64,000 nt of DNA from Jannaschia aquimarina. GTDB lineage: Bacteria > Pseudomonadota > Alphaproteobacteria > Rhodobacterales > Rhodobacteraceae. Below the pieces are notes generated by a model, which ran no database searches, was not told the origin of the DNA, and saw only the letters and a list, made by a program, of their open reading frames with translations. A program made the translations under genes and the position numbers. Location: the NCBI RefSeq assembly GCF_000877395.1, contig NZ_JYFE01000060.1, positions 62,001 to 126,000 on the forward strand, written 5' to 3'. This document shows positions 17,874 through 34,731 of the stretch, piece after piece (the stretch's first letter is position 1; every line of letters begins with the position of its first letter).

Positions 17874-19292
17874 TCAGGTCGGGAAGTCGGCCAGTCCGAT
17901 CCTGGCCTCCTTCGATTGCGTTGTGTCTGTGCGCCGCACCAACGGGCCGAGGGCCACGAGGGTGAGGAAGAGAAGGCCGATCTCGACGTGGTAGACGACC
18001 GAGTAGCCGGTAGAGGGATCGTTCAGCGCAGGCCCCAGCGCGCCCGACATGGCCGCCGCGTCAACGGCATCGCGCAGGCCGCCGCCCAGCGCGGTCGCCA
18101 ACCCCTGCGCCGTCGCCTGCGCGGCGCCCCAGGCGCCCAGCGCGAGGCCGCGCCCGGCGATGTCGGTGACTGGCAGCGTCATGGCCGTGGTCAGCGTCGC
18201 CACTGCGAACAGCCCACCGCCGAAGCCAATGCCGAAGCTGCCCGCGAAGAACAGCGCGGCGTTGTCGAAGGGCGCGGCGAAGATCACCGCGCAGAAAGAG
18301 GCAACCCCGGCCAGCACGCCGGCCGCCGCCATCCGGGTCGGATTCATGCCCCGCGCCAGCCACCGCGCCGCCAGAGCGAAGGCGCCCAGCGCGCCCAGCG
18401 CCCATGTCGCCGTCAGATAGGTCGTGGACGACACGCTCAGGCCCAGGATCTCGCCGCCATAGGGCTCCAGCAGGACGTCCTGCATGGCGAAGGCCATCGT
18501 GCCCAGAAAGACCGCCGCCAGCAGGCGGCCGGCGGTGCCGCCCCGCGCCAGATCGGCCCAGGCCTCCGCGAAAGGGGGACGCGGCCGAGCGCGCTCCTCG
18601 GCCGAGAGACTGCGCAGCCCCTCCTGCCGCCAGAGCGCGATGACGTTCAGCGCCAGCGTGGCGACCGCGGTGCCCTGCACCACCTGGATCAGCTTGACCG
18701 GCGTGAAGTCCCGCAGCAGCCACCCGATCAGCACCGCGCTGACCAGCATCCCCATCAGGAACGCCACATAGAGCAGCGCGACCACCCTCGGACGGGTCTC
18801 GTCGTCCGCCCGGTCGGCGGCCAGCGCCAGCCCGGCCGTCTGGGTCATGTGCATCCCAAGCCCCGTCATCACGAAGGCCAGCGCGGCGAACAGCTCGCCG
18901 ACGAAGGGGATGTGGATCCGGTCGTAGCCCGACAGGATCAGCAGGGCGAAGGGCATGATCGCCAACCCGCCGAACTGCCAGAGCGCGCCGAACCACAGAT
19001 AGGGCAATCGCCGCCAGCCCAGTGCCGACTTGTGCGTATCGCTGCGGAATCCCAGCAGCGCCCGGAACGGCGCCACCAGCACCGGCAGCGCGATCATCGT
19101 CGCGACCAGCGCCGCCGACAGGCCCAGCTCGACGATCATGACGCGGTTCAGCGTCCCCAGCAGCATCACCGCCGCCATGCCGACCGAGACCTGGAACAGC
19201 GACAGCCGCAGCAGCTGACGCAGCGGCAGGCCTTCGGACCCCGCATCGCCGAACGGCAGAAGCCGCAGCGCGATATGGCGCAAGGCCGTCAC
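17874..19292 (-). CDS. lhaA: LH1 assembly protein LhaA, PucC-type BCD-family carrier
   Basis: A 472-residue protein with about 12 transmembrane segments, of the PucC/LhaA branch of the major facilitator superfamily. Family blocks [21 protein letters not shown] and [20 protein letters not shown] are near the N-terminus. LhaA supports LH1 assembly, probably by delivering bacteriochlorophyll. The GTG start overlaps the bchM stop (GTGA), and puhA follows, the conserved bchM-lhaA-puhA order. A second, shorter family member is at 30964. Confidence 0.94.
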   Translation of the reverse strand: MTALRHIALRLLPFGDAGSEGLPLRQLLRLSLFQVSVGMAAVMLLGTLNRVMIVELGLSAALVATMIALPVLVAPFRALLGFRSDTHKSALGWRRLPYLWFGALWQFGGLAIMPFALLILSGYDRIHIPFVGELFAALAFVMTGLGMHMTQTAGLALAADRADDETRPRVVALLYVAFLMGMLVSAVLIGWLLRDFTPVKLIQVVQGTAVATLALNVIALWRQEGLRSLSAEERARPRPPFAEAWADLARGGTAGRLLAAVFLGTMAFAMQDVLLEPYGGEILGLSVSSTTYLTATWALGALGAFALAARWLARGMNPTRMAAAGVLAGVASFCAVIFAAPFDNAALFFAGSFGIGFGGGLFAVATLTTAMTLPVTDIAGRGLALGAWGAAQATAQGLATALGGGLRDAVDAAAMSGALGPALNDPSTGYSVVYHVEIGLLFLTLVALGPLVRRTDTTQSKEARIGLADFPT

Positions 19293-19944
19293 GCCCGCAG
19301 CTCCATCGCGGTCGAGATGTAGAACCCGCTCGTGACCCGCTCGATCACGGAGCCGTCCAGATCCCGCGCCATCCGATCGACGTCATGAGGCACCATCGCC
19401 GGGCTACGGTCGGAGCGGGGAAAGGCCTTGCCCGCCAGGAACATCACCGTCAGCAGGCGCGTGCGCGGCGCCAGGCTGGTCACGATCAGCGGCGCGCGGC
19501 CGCGCAGCGCATCCAGCTTCGCCTTCAGATCGCCCGCGCCGTAATAGATCATCGAATCCTGTGCCACGATCGCGTCGAACCGGCCCAGGCCGCCATCGAA
19601 CATGTCGCGCGCTGCGAACGTCACCCGTCCGCGTAGCGCAGGGTCCAGCCGCTGGGCCGCGATCTCGAGCAGTTTCGGGGCCACGTCCACCGCAACCACC
19701 TCGGCACCCCGGGCGGCCATGGCGGCCGCCTTGGCCCCGGTGCCGCAGCCCGCATCCAGCACCCGCATGCCCGACAGATCGTCCGGCAGGCGCGACAGGA
19801 TCACGTCGCGCATCCGCTCCCGTCCGGCGCGCACGGTGGCGCGCACCCGGCTGACCGGCGCGTCGGAGGTCAGATCCGCCCAGACCTTTGTGGCCGAGCG
19901 GTCGAAATAGCCTTCGACGCGGGAACGGGTGGCGGCGTAGTCCA

Positions 19945-19945
<1 letters not shown>
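19289..19945 (-). CDS. bchM: Mg-protoporphyrin IX O-methyltransferase
   Basis: A 218-residue SAM-dependent methyltransferase making Mg-protoporphyrin monomethyl ester, the AcsF substrate. SAM motif I VLDAGCGTGAKAAAMAARGA lies near residues 64-83 and motif II EVVAVDVAP follows. The ATG shares one base with the bchL stop (TGATG). The long upstream frame is out-of-frame bchL. Confidence 0.97.
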
Positions 19946-27760
<7,815 letters not shown>

Positions 27761-27799
27761 CCTGCTCTGGGCGGCGTGTCGCTGGATCTGCAATCCGAA

Positions 27800-27817
27800 T
27801 GTCAATCTGAGTTGACA
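27800..27817. promoter_or_regulatory. PpsR/CrtJ operator, ppaA side
   Basis: Perfect TGT-N12-ACA palindrome 57 bases from the bchF-side site. It contains TTGACA (27812-27817) in the ppaA direction, a candidate -35. Autoregulation of the ppaA-ppsR unit is inferred. Confidence 0.82.
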
Positions 27818-27869
27818 TTTTACTGGATATCACCAATCGTTCACGCAGCCGATGTGGGAGGTCCGGACG

Positions 27870-28595
27870 ATGTACGACCTGACTTGGGACGACCGACCGC
27901 CACCGATCGCGCTGCGCTCTCTCGCTGCCCTTCGTGAAAATATCCGCGGTGCGCGCGCCGACGCGCGCCTCGCGGTCGAATTCAGACCGCTTCTTTTGGA
28001 CGAGAGCGAGATGCCATGGCGCGCTTTCGTGCGGCAGGCGGCGCGCGAAGGGTTCGGTGATCGGCTGCTCGACGCGATCGCGCCTGCCGCCGCCGATCTC
28101 GGCGACGATTGGATGCAGGACCGGCTCTCCTTCGTGGACGTATCCATCGGGTCATCGCGCCTGCAGGATGCGCTGCGGCAGCTTGCCGGCCAGACGATGC
28201 GCCGGGCCGCAGGGCCCGCGATCCCGATCCTGGTTCCGCCCTGGGAACAGCATGTCCTCGCCGCCCATCTCGCCGCGTTGCGGCTTGCGCGGCGCGGCCG
28301 ACGCGCCCCCGTCCTGACCGGTCTGTCTCCGGCGCAGGCTGCGGCGATGCCGGTCGTCAGGCAGGCCCCGGCCATCCTTGTCTCCTGCAGCGGCTCGCCT
28401 GGACGTGCCCGGCTGCCGGCATACGTTTCTTCCTTGGGGTCGTGTTTGCGCTCTCCTGTCCCCATCCTGACCGGGGGACCCGCAGAGATGGACACAGGTC
28501 CTAGGCCGCTCCATAGTCGCGAACGGAAGGACCCCGTCGCGGCGCTCGAGGCATGTGGCCTGCGATTCGACGACCTCGGAGACGCACCGGGCTGA
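27870..28595 (+). CDS. ppaA: PpsR-associated regulator PpaA/AerR
   Basis: A 241-residue cytoplasmic regulator of the PpaA/AerR family, which antagonises PpsR/CrtJ and in R. capsulatus binds cobalamin in a light-dependent manner. W81 followed by an SFVDVSIGSSRLQ stretch resembles the B12-binding W-x9 motif, and H128 in PPWEQHVLAAH is the likely axial ligand region. ATG 27870 is chosen because GGGAGG precedes it by 8 bases; an ATG 18 bases upstream lacks this. Directly upstream of ppsR. Confidence 0.9.
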   Translation: MYDLTWDDRPPPIALRSLAALRENIRGARADARLAVEFRPLLLDESEMPWRAFVRQAAREGFGDRLLDAIAPAAADLGDDWMQDRLSFVDVSIGSSRLQDALRQLAGQTMRRAAGPAIPILVPPWEQHVLAAHLAALRLARRGRRAPVLTGLSPAQAAAMPVVRQAPAILVSCSGSPGRARLPAYVSSLGSCLRSPVPILTGGPAEMDTGPRPLHSRERKDPVAALEACGLRFDDLGDAPG

Positions 28596-28631
28596 AAGAA
28601 CGACGGGGGTTGAGCAGGCGGAACGGGTAGC

Positions 28632-30014
28632 ATGGCCACGCGAGAGAAAGACTTCTGGAACGAACGGGCGGTCCCGCGGATCGCGCCCGAGCATCTCAGC
28701 CACATCCTCGCAACCGCCGCCGACCTTGCCCTGATCGTCGGCGAAAGCGGCACGATCCACGACGTCGTCGCCAACCCGCTCAACAGCAGCTTCGGCAAGG
28801 TCGATCACTGGGTCGGCCGGAATATCGGCGATTTCCTGGCCCTAGACAGCCGCGAGAAGGTGCTGCGCCGCTTGCAGGATCTCGATCCGGCAGTCCCGAC
28901 CCCTCCGATGGAAGTGAATCATGTCGACGGCGCGAACTGGACCGCGCCGATGCGGTATACGCTGCATCCGACCGGGCAGGACGGGCGCATCCTGCTGCTC
29001 GGGCGGGACCTGAGGCCGCTTGCCGACCTCCAACAGCGGCTGGTCCGCACGCAAGCCGCCCTCGAGCGCGACTTCGAGGCCCAGCGCGTGCACGAGACCC
29101 GCTTCCGCGTCCTTCTGGCCGAAATGTCCGAGGGTACCGTTCTGATCGACGCCACCACCGGGCGCGTGCAGGAGGCGAACGACCGCGCCGCCAGTCTTCT
29201 GGGCACCAGCCTCGACGCCCTGCGCGGCGCCGCCTTCACCGCCGAATTCGACGGTCGCCGCCGCAGCGAATTCCTGGACGAGCTTGCCCGTGCCGGCGCC
29301 GCCGGGACGTCAGTCGAGGTGCGGACGGCCCGTGGCGGCGCCATGCTGCGCCTTCTGCCGCACGCCTTCCGGGCGGGCGGGGACCGCGCGATCCTGTGCC
29401 GGATCGCGACGGACGAATCGCACCGGCCCGCCACATCCCCCCAAATGGCCGAGTTCTTCGACCACGCGCCCGATGCGATTGCGCTGATCGACACCGAGGG
29501 CCGGGTGACGCGGGCCAATGATGCCTTCCTGTCGCTGGTCGATATGGACAACCCGGGCGATCTGCGCGGACGAAGCCTGATCGACTTTCTGGGTCGCGGC
29601 GGCATCGACCTGAAGATGCTGACCGGCGAGGATCGCCCCCGCCTCCACGCGACGCGGCTGATCTCCGCTTACGGCACCCCCGTCCCGGTCGAGATCGCAC
29701 CGGTCGACCTCGCCGACGGGGGTACCGGCTTCGTCATCCGCGAAACGGCCATCGCGCAACCGCTCCGCGATGAAGCAGGGCCCGAACAGGCACCGGACCG
29801 CGCCGCGCAGAACGCGCGCGCCCTCGTCGGTGCGGCCCCGCTGCGCGACATCATCTCCTCCATGACCGACGTGGTCGAAAAGGAATGCATCGAGGCCGCG
29901 ATCGAACTCACCGACAACAACCGCGTCGCCGCCGCCGACATGCTCGGTCTGTCGCGGCAGAGCCTCTACGTCAAGCTCCGCAAGTTCGGGCTGCTCCAGA
30001 GGGACGAGTCGTAA
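28632..30014 (+). CDS. ppsR: Photosynthesis gene repressor PpsR/CrtJ
   Basis: A 460-residue repressor of bch, crt and puc genes under oxygen. It has three PAS-like regions (about 20-135, 150-255, 270-380) and a C-terminal Fis-type helix-turn-helix (NNRVAAADMLGLSRQSLYVK, residues about 429-448). Both cysteines equivalent by position to the redox pair of Rhodobacter PpsR are present: C256 and C419, the latter just before the HTH. Its operator pattern occurs at least nine times in this window. Confidence 0.97.
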   Translation: MATREKDFWNERAVPRIAPEHLSHILATAADLALIVGESGTIHDVVANPLNSSFGKVDHWVGRNIGDFLALDSREKVLRRLQDLDPAVPTPPMEVNHVDGANWTAPMRYTLHPTGQDGRILLLGRDLRPLADLQQRLVRTQAALERDFEAQRVHETRFRVLLAEMSEGTVLIDATTGRVQEANDRAASLLGTSLDALRGAAFTAEFDGRRRSEFLDELARAGAAGTSVEVRTARGGAMLRLLPHAFRAGGDRAILCRIATDESHRPATSPQMAEFFDHAPDAIALIDTEGRVTRANDAFLSLVDMDNPGDLRGRSLIDFLGRGGIDLKMLTGEDRPRLHATRLISAYGTPVPVEIAPVDLADGGTGFVIRETAIAQPLRDEAGPEQAPDRAAQNARALVGAAPLRDIISSMTDVVEKECIEAAIELTDNNRVAAADMLGLSRQSLYVKLRKFGLLQRDES

Positions 30015-30027
30015 ACTTCATCTGACA
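30010..30027. promoter_or_regulatory. Possible degenerate PpsR half-conserved site
   Basis: CGT-N12-ACA, one base off the consensus, overlapping the ppsR stop codon and 35 bases from the perfect bchG site. It could be the second member of a cooperative pair. Confidence 0.35.
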
Positions 30028-30044
30028 GTGCGTGACATGCGAAG

Positions 30045-30062
30045 TGTATCTGCTACGATACA
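30045..30062. promoter_or_regulatory. PpsR/CrtJ operator abutting bchG
   Basis: Perfect TGT-N12-ACA palindrome ending three bases before the bchG ATG at 30066. No Shine-Dalgarno is visible between, so the operator occupies the leader. Confidence 0.78.
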
Positions 30063-30065
30063 CCC

Positions 30066-30962
30066 ATGACGGCGACCGACCTTCTGCCATCCAGACGATT
30101 CCCGGAACCGGCGGCGCTTCTGCGCCTCATCAAGCCGGTGACGTGGTTCCCCCCGATGTGGGCCTATCTCTGCGGCGTGGTCTCTTCGGGCGTGGCGCTG
30201 TCGGCCGATCCGGTGGCCGTGGCGCTGGGTGTCCTGCTGGCCGGACCCATCGTCTGCGGCATGAGTCAGGCGGCCAACGATTGGTGCGACCGCCACGTGG
30301 ACGCGATCAACGAACCCGACCGGCCGATCCCGTCGGGGCGCGTGCCGGGCCGCTGGGGCCTGTGGGTCGCGCTGGCGATGACGGCGCTGGCGCTCCTGCT
30401 CGCCACCCGACTGGGTCCGTGGGGCTGGGGCGCGACCGCGCTGGCCTGCCTCGCCGCCTGGGCCTATTCCGCAGAGCCTGTGCGCCTGAAACGCTCTGGC
30501 CTCTGGGGCCCCGGCCTCGTCGGCCTGTCCTACGAGACGCTGCCCTGGATCACCGGGGCCGTCGTCCTATCGGCGGGCGCGCCGGATCCGCGCATCGTAC
30601 TGGTCGCGGTGCTCTACGGGATCGGGGCGCACGGGATCATGACCTTCAACGACTTCAAGGCGCTGGAAGGCGACCGGGCGATGGGCGTGAACTCGCTGCC
30701 GGTGACGCTGGGCCCGGAGCGCGCGGCGCGCGTCGCCTGCGCGGTGATGCTGGTGCCGCAACTGGGCGTGATCGCCGCGCTGCTGGCCTGGGGCCGACCG
30801 GTCCACGCCGCCGTGGTGGGCGCGCTGGTTCTGGCGCAGCTCTGGGCGATGGCGCGGGTGCTGCGCGATCCCAAGGGGCTGGCGCCGTGGTTCAACGGGA
30901 CGGGCGTCGCCCTGTCCGTCGGCGGCATGATGGTGGCCGCCCACGCGCTGAGGGGGCTGTAG
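30066..30962 (+). CDS. bchG: Bacteriochlorophyll synthase
   Basis: A 298-residue UbiA-type polytopic prenyltransferase that esterifies bacteriochlorophyllide with geranylgeranyl diphosphate. Both Asp motifs are present: NDWCDRHVDAINEPDRPIPS near residue 77 and NDFKALEGDRAMGVNSLP near 193. About eight membrane helices. It starts the bchG-carrier-bchP-idi unit, with a PpsR operator immediately upstream. Confidence 0.96.
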   Translation: MTATDLLPSRRFPEPAALLRLIKPVTWFPPMWAYLCGVVSSGVALSADPVAVALGVLLAGPIVCGMSQAANDWCDRHVDAINEPDRPIPSGRVPGRWGLWVALAMTALALLLATRLGPWGWGATALACLAAWAYSAEPVRLKRSGLWGPGLVGLSYETLPWITGAVVLSAGAPDPRIVLVAVLYGIGAHGIMTFNDFKALEGDRAMGVNSLPVTLGPERAARVACAVMLVPQLGVIAALLAWGRPVHAAVVGALVLAQLWAMARVLRDPKGLAPWFNGTGVALSVGGMMVAAHALRGL

Positions 30963-30963
30963 G

Positions 30964-32202
30964 ATGCTGGGCTGGGGGAACATCGCACGTCTCTGCCTCG
31001 TGAACGCGGCCATCGGCGGCATGGCCGCTCTGCCCGTGAACCTGTTCAACCGCCTGATGACTGTGGAATTGGCGTTGCCCGCGCTGCTGCCGGGCCTGCT
31101 GGTCGCGCTGCATTACGCGGTCCAGCTTACGCGCCCGGTCTGGGGCCACCGCTCCGACACGGCGGGCCGCCGGACGCCGGTGATCCTGTGGGGGATGGGC
31201 GTCCTGGGGTTCGGCACGGTGGCTGCGGCCTGGGCCGTCTCGCTGCCGACGCCGGCGGCGCTGGCGGTCTGGGTGATCGCCTATACGGTCATCGGGCTGG
31301 GGATCGGCGCCGCGGGTACTTCGTTCCTCGCGCTGCTGGCCACGGCCGCCCCGGACACGAAGCGCGGCGCCGCCGCGACGCTCGCCTGGCTGATGCTGAT
31401 CGCGGGCGCCATCGCCGCCTCCATCGGCACCGGCATCGCGCTGGAGCCCTATTCGCCACAACGTCTGACGCTGGTGGTGATCACCGTCGCCGCCATCGCC
31501 TGGCTTCTCTCCGCCATTGCCACCGTCGGGATCGAACGGCGGGCCCCGACCGTCGCGCCCTCCCGCCCGCAACCGCTCCGCGCGGCGCTGGCCGAAACCT
31601 GGGCCGATCCGGCCGCGCGGCGCTTCACCGGCTTCGTCTTCCTGTCGATCCTGGCCTTCTACCTGTCGGAGCTGATCTTCGAGCCCTTCGCCGGCCATGT
31701 CCACGGCCTGCCGCCCGAGGCATCGACCAAGCTGTCGGGCGCCAAGGACGGCGCCGCGCTGCTGGGCATGATCGCGGCCGGGGCGCTCGCAACGCTGCGG
31801 ATGGGCGATCTGCGCATGTGGGCCGTGACCGGCTGCGTCGTCTCGGCCCTCGGCCTCCTTGCGCTGGGCGCAGGCGCACCGCTGGTGCCCGCGACGGTGA
31901 CGCTGGGCCTCGGCAACGGTCTCTTCGTGGTTGGCGCCATCGGGTCGATGATGCGCCTCGCCTCGCAACGGGCGGGCGCCACGGGTACGCGCATGGGAGT
32001 GTTCGGCGCCGCGCAGGCCATCGCCGCGGGTCTCGCCGGTCTGCTGGCGACGGGCATGCTGGACCTGCTGCGCCTCGCCCTGCCCGACGCGACTGCCTAT
32101 GGGGCACTCTTCACGCTGGAAGCTGCGCTCTTCATCGCCGCCGCGCTGGTCGCGGCGCGCATCCTCGCGGGCCGCGCGCCCGCCGCCATTCCGGGGGAAT
32201 GA
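30964..32202 (+). CDS. PucC-like BCD-family carrier between bchG and bchP
   Basis: A 412-residue protein with about 12 transmembrane helices, the second PucC-type member here. The N-terminal FNRLMTVELALPALLPGLLVAL and HRSDTAGRRTPVILWGMG are family blocks. A homologue (about 430 residues) occupies the same bchG-bchP slot in Rhodobacter. A role in bacteriochlorophyll transfer or insertion is inferred. It starts one base after the bchG stop and overlaps bchP as ATGA. Confidence 0.9.
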   Translation: MLGWGNIARLCLVNAAIGGMAALPVNLFNRLMTVELALPALLPGLLVALHYAVQLTRPVWGHRSDTAGRRTPVILWGMGVLGFGTVAAAWAVSLPTPAALAVWVIAYTVIGLGIGAAGTSFLALLATAAPDTKRGAAATLAWLMLIAGAIAASIGTGIALEPYSPQRLTLVVITVAAIAWLLSAIATVGIERRAPTVAPSRPQPLRAALAETWADPAARRFTGFVFLSILAFYLSELIFEPFAGHVHGLPPEASTKLSGAKDGAALLGMIAAGALATLRMGDLRMWAVTGCVVSALGLLALGAGAPLVPATVTLGLGNGLFVVGAIGSMMRLASQRAGATGTRMGVFGAAQAIAAGLAGLLATGMLDLLRLALPDATAYGALFTLEAALFIAAALVAARILAGRAPAAIPGE

Positions 32203-33389
32203 CCATGGAACATGATGTCGTCGTCGTCGGAGGCGGCCCCTGCGGAGCGACCGCCGCCGAAGACCTGGCCCGCGCGGGCCTGTCGGTCGTCCTTCTGGAC
32301 AAGGCGGGCCGGATAAAGCCCTGCGGCGGTGCCGTGCCGCCCCGCCTGATCCGCGACTTCGACATCCCCGACGAGCAGCTCGTGGCCAAGATCGACACCG
32401 CGCGGATGATCTCTCCGACCGGGCGTCAGGTCGATATCCCCATCGAGAACGGCTATGTCGGCATGGTCGACCGGGAACATTTCGACGAGTTCCTGCGCGA
32501 TCGCGCCGCCCGCGCCGGGGCCACCCGCCTGACCGGCACCTTCCTCTCCATCGACCGCCCGGACGGCCGTCCTGTGGTCCGCTACCGCGACAAGGCCACC
32601 GGAGAGGAGCGCGCCCTCCGGACCCGCCTCGTGATCGGCGCCGACGGCGCCCGCTCCGCCGTTGCGCGGGCCGAGGTGCCCGGGGGGCGCGAGATCCCCT
32701 ACGTGATCGCCTACCACGAGATCATCGCAGCCCCCGGCCGCACCGCGACCTACGACCCCCATCGCTGCGACGTGGTCTATGACGGCCGCATCTCGCCGGA
32801 CTTCTACGGCTGGGTCTTCCCCCATGGGGCGCATTGCTCGGTGGGGATGGGCACGGGCGTCGACGGCGTCGACCTCAAGGCCGCAACCGCCGCCCTGCGC
32901 GAGGCGGCGGGCCTCGCCGACGCGCCGACCATCCGCAAGGAAGGCGCGCCGATCCCGCTGCGCCCGCTCGACCGCTGGGACAACGGCCGCGACGTGGTCC
33001 TGGCCGGCGATGCGGCGGGTGTGGTGGCGCCCTCCTCGGGCGAAGGGATCTTCTACGCCATGGCCGGGGGCAGGGCTGCGGCCGAGGCCTGCGAATGCGT
33101 CCTGCTGTCGGACAATCCGCGCGATCTGCGCATGGCGCGCAAGACGTTCATGAAGCAGCACAAGGCCGTGTTCCGCATCCTTGGCGCCATGCAGGACGCC
33201 TATTACAAGTCGGACGAGCGGCGCGAACGCTTCGTGACGCTCTGCCACGACATCGACGTCCAGCGCCTGACCTTCGAGGCCTACATGAACAAGGAACTGG
33301 TCCACGCCCGCCCGCTGGCCCACATCAAGATCGGGATCAAGAACGTCGCCCACCTGATGGGCCTCGTTCCGGCCCGTCCCGCCCTGTGA
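32199..33389 (+). CDS. bchP: Geranylgeranyl reductase
   Basis: A 396-residue FAD enzyme that reduces the geranylgeranyl tail of bacteriochlorophyll to phytyl. FAD motif GGGPCG is at residues 11-16, followed by KPCGGAVPPRL, and a late GDAAGVVAPSSGEGIFYAM binding block. ATG 32199 overlaps the carrier stop; a second ATG at 32205 is possible. Coupled to idi by GTGA. Confidence 0.96.
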   Translation: MTMEHDVVVVGGGPCGATAAEDLARAGLSVVLLDKAGRIKPCGGAVPPRLIRDFDIPDEQLVAKIDTARMISPTGRQVDIPIENGYVGMVDREHFDEFLRDRAARAGATRLTGTFLSIDRPDGRPVVRYRDKATGEERALRTRLVIGADGARSAVARAEVPGGREIPYVIAYHEIIAAPGRTATYDPHRCDVVYDGRISPDFYGWVFPHGAHCSVGMGTGVDGVDLKAATAALREAAGLADAPTIRKEGAPIPLRPLDRWDNGRDVVLAGDAAGVVAPSSGEGIFYAMAGGRAAAEACECVLLSDNPRDLRMARKTFMKQHKAVFRILGAMQDAYYKSDERRERFVTLCHDIDVQRLTFEAYMNKELVHARPLAHIKIGIKNVAHLMGLVPARPAL

Positions 33390-33910
33390 GCGTCCTGATC
33401 CCGGCCTGGGACGGCGGGATCCTGACGCCGGTCGAGAAGCTGGAGGTGCACCGCCGGGGCCTGCGCCACAAGGCGGTGTCGGTCTTCGTGATCCGCGACG
33501 GCGCGACGCTGATCCAGCAGCGCGCGGCGGGCAAGTATCACTCACCGGGCCTCTGGGCGAATACCTGCTGCACCCATCCCGAATGGGGCGAGGACGGCGC
33601 GGCCTGCGCCGCCCGCCGCCTGCAGCAGGAGTTGGGTATCGAGGGCCTGACCCTGACCCCCCGTCCGGGAATCGAGTACAAGGCCCGTGTCGGCCCCGAC
33701 ATGATCGAGCACGAGGTGGTCGAGGTCTTCACGGCACTTGCCCCGGCGACGCTGACGATCTCGCCCGACCCGGACGAGGTGCAGGCCACGCGCTGGGTGG
33801 ACCTGTCCGCCCTGCGCCGCGACGTGGCGGAGAACCCGGACAGCTTCACCGCCTGGATGCGCATCTATGTCGGCGACCATCTCGATCAGATCGTGGGCCT
33901 CGCCGCCTGA
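33386..33910 (+). CDS. idi: Isopentenyl-diphosphate isomerase, type I
   Basis: A 174-residue Nudix-fold enzyme interconverting IPP and DMAPP, raising precursor supply for carotenoids and the phytyl tail. The active Cys lies in NTCCTHPEWGED and the Nudix-like helix in CAARRLQQELGI. The GTG start overlaps the bchP stop. Last gene of its unit, as in Rhodobacter. Confidence 0.95.
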   Translation: MSVLIPAWDGGILTPVEKLEVHRRGLRHKAVSVFVIRDGATLIQQRAAGKYHSPGLWANTCCTHPEWGEDGAACAARRLQQELGIEGLTLTPRPGIEYKARVGPDMIEHEVVEVFTALAPATLTISPDPDEVQATRWVDLSALRRDVAENPDSFTAWMRIYVGDHLDQIVGLAA

Positions 33911-33929
33911 CGGCTGACCGGCTGCGGCG

Positions 33930-34625
33930 TCAGGGCCAGCCCAAGCAATGATGCGTCAGGTCCGCGTGGCCCGGACAACGCGGGTTGGCGCATCGCCCCT
34001 GCGCATCGCGCTCGACCGGAGGACGGCGCACGATCCGCCCGTCTCGCGCCCATTTCGCGAACACGTCATGGGGATCGACCGTCCCGTGCCCCTCGATCCT
34101 CATGCCCCGCAGGCCCATGCTCGGGAAAAGGGCGCCCGGTGTCATCGGTGACAGGCCCGACAGGTCGTTCGATGAAGCCCCGGCCGCGTAGACGGTGAAG
34201 CCGACGACCGTCCGGCCCGGCAACAGGCGCGAGATACCTTCGAGCAGCCGGTCTCCCGCGGCTTGGGCCCCTGCGGCGCAGGAATAGAAGATCAGCTCCG
34301 CCCGCGCGGTCAGGAAGTCCTGCAGATCGCCGATCTCCTTGGCGAAACTGTCCAGCGTCAGGACGGTCAGGTTACGCCGTTGTTCCTGTGGGTCCCGCTC
34401 GGGTCGGTCCGGGGAGACCCGCCCGAGCTGGATGACACCGCTCGTGTCGCCATGCGCCACGATGCCCAGCCGCGTGACGCTGCGCTCCAGGTTCCGCTCG
34501 GCCATCTGCCGGGTGAGATTGTAGAAACCGTGGTGATGGATCGTATGACTCCAACCCGACGCATAGGCCCGGTCGTGGTAGGTTCCGATCCCGTCCGCAT
34601 GATACGGCGCCCAGACGGTCGCCAT
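33930..34625 (-). CDS. Uncharacterised protein with caspase-like (DUF4347-type) His/Cys signature
   Basis: A 231-residue protein without signal peptide or membrane helices. Hydrophobic strands lead to H58 in GIVAHGDTSGVIQLG and C116 in LIFYSCAAGAQ, followed by VVGFTVYAAG. This resembles the His-Cys dyad layout of caspase-hemoglobinase-fold proteins such as DUF4347. The C-terminus carries C212, C217, H220, H225, H226 and C227, a possible metal site. ATG 34625 is chosen for its AAAGGG ribosome-binding site; a TTG 27 bases upstream is the alternative. It is convergent with idi and has no known photosynthesis role. Confidence 0.75.
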   Translation of the reverse strand: MATVWAPYHADGIGTYHDRAYASGWSHTIHHHGFYNLTRQMAERNLERSVTRLGIVAHGDTSGVIQLGRVSPDRPERDPQEQRRNLTVLTLDSFAKEIGDLQDFLTARAELIFYSCAAGAQAAGDRLLEGISRLLPGRTVVGFTVYAAGASSNDLSGLSPMTPGALFPSMGLRGMRIEGHGTVDPHDVFAKWARDGRIVRRPPVERDAQGRCANPRCPGHADLTHHCLGWP

Positions 34626-34702
34626 ATCGCACCCTTTCGAAGGCCGTGCCAATGCCCGGAAGCCTAGCCTGAGACGGCGATGCGCGAAGCTACGGGTTCC
34701 CT

Positions 34703-34731
34703 ACCCGACCGACAAATCGGCCCCGTCGGGT
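34703..34731 (-). terminator. Hairpin downstream of the membrane protein gene
   Basis: ACCCGAC (34703-34709) pairs with GTCGGGT (34725-34731), with an inner CCGA/TCGG stem, directly after the stop codon of the minus-strand gene at 34732. No T-run on the exit side. Confidence 0.4.

Noticed and set aside
33387-33545. Possible PpsR site near the bchP/idi junction
   Set aside because: No TGT-N12-ACA pattern was found; idi is translationally coupled to bchP and needs no separate promoter.
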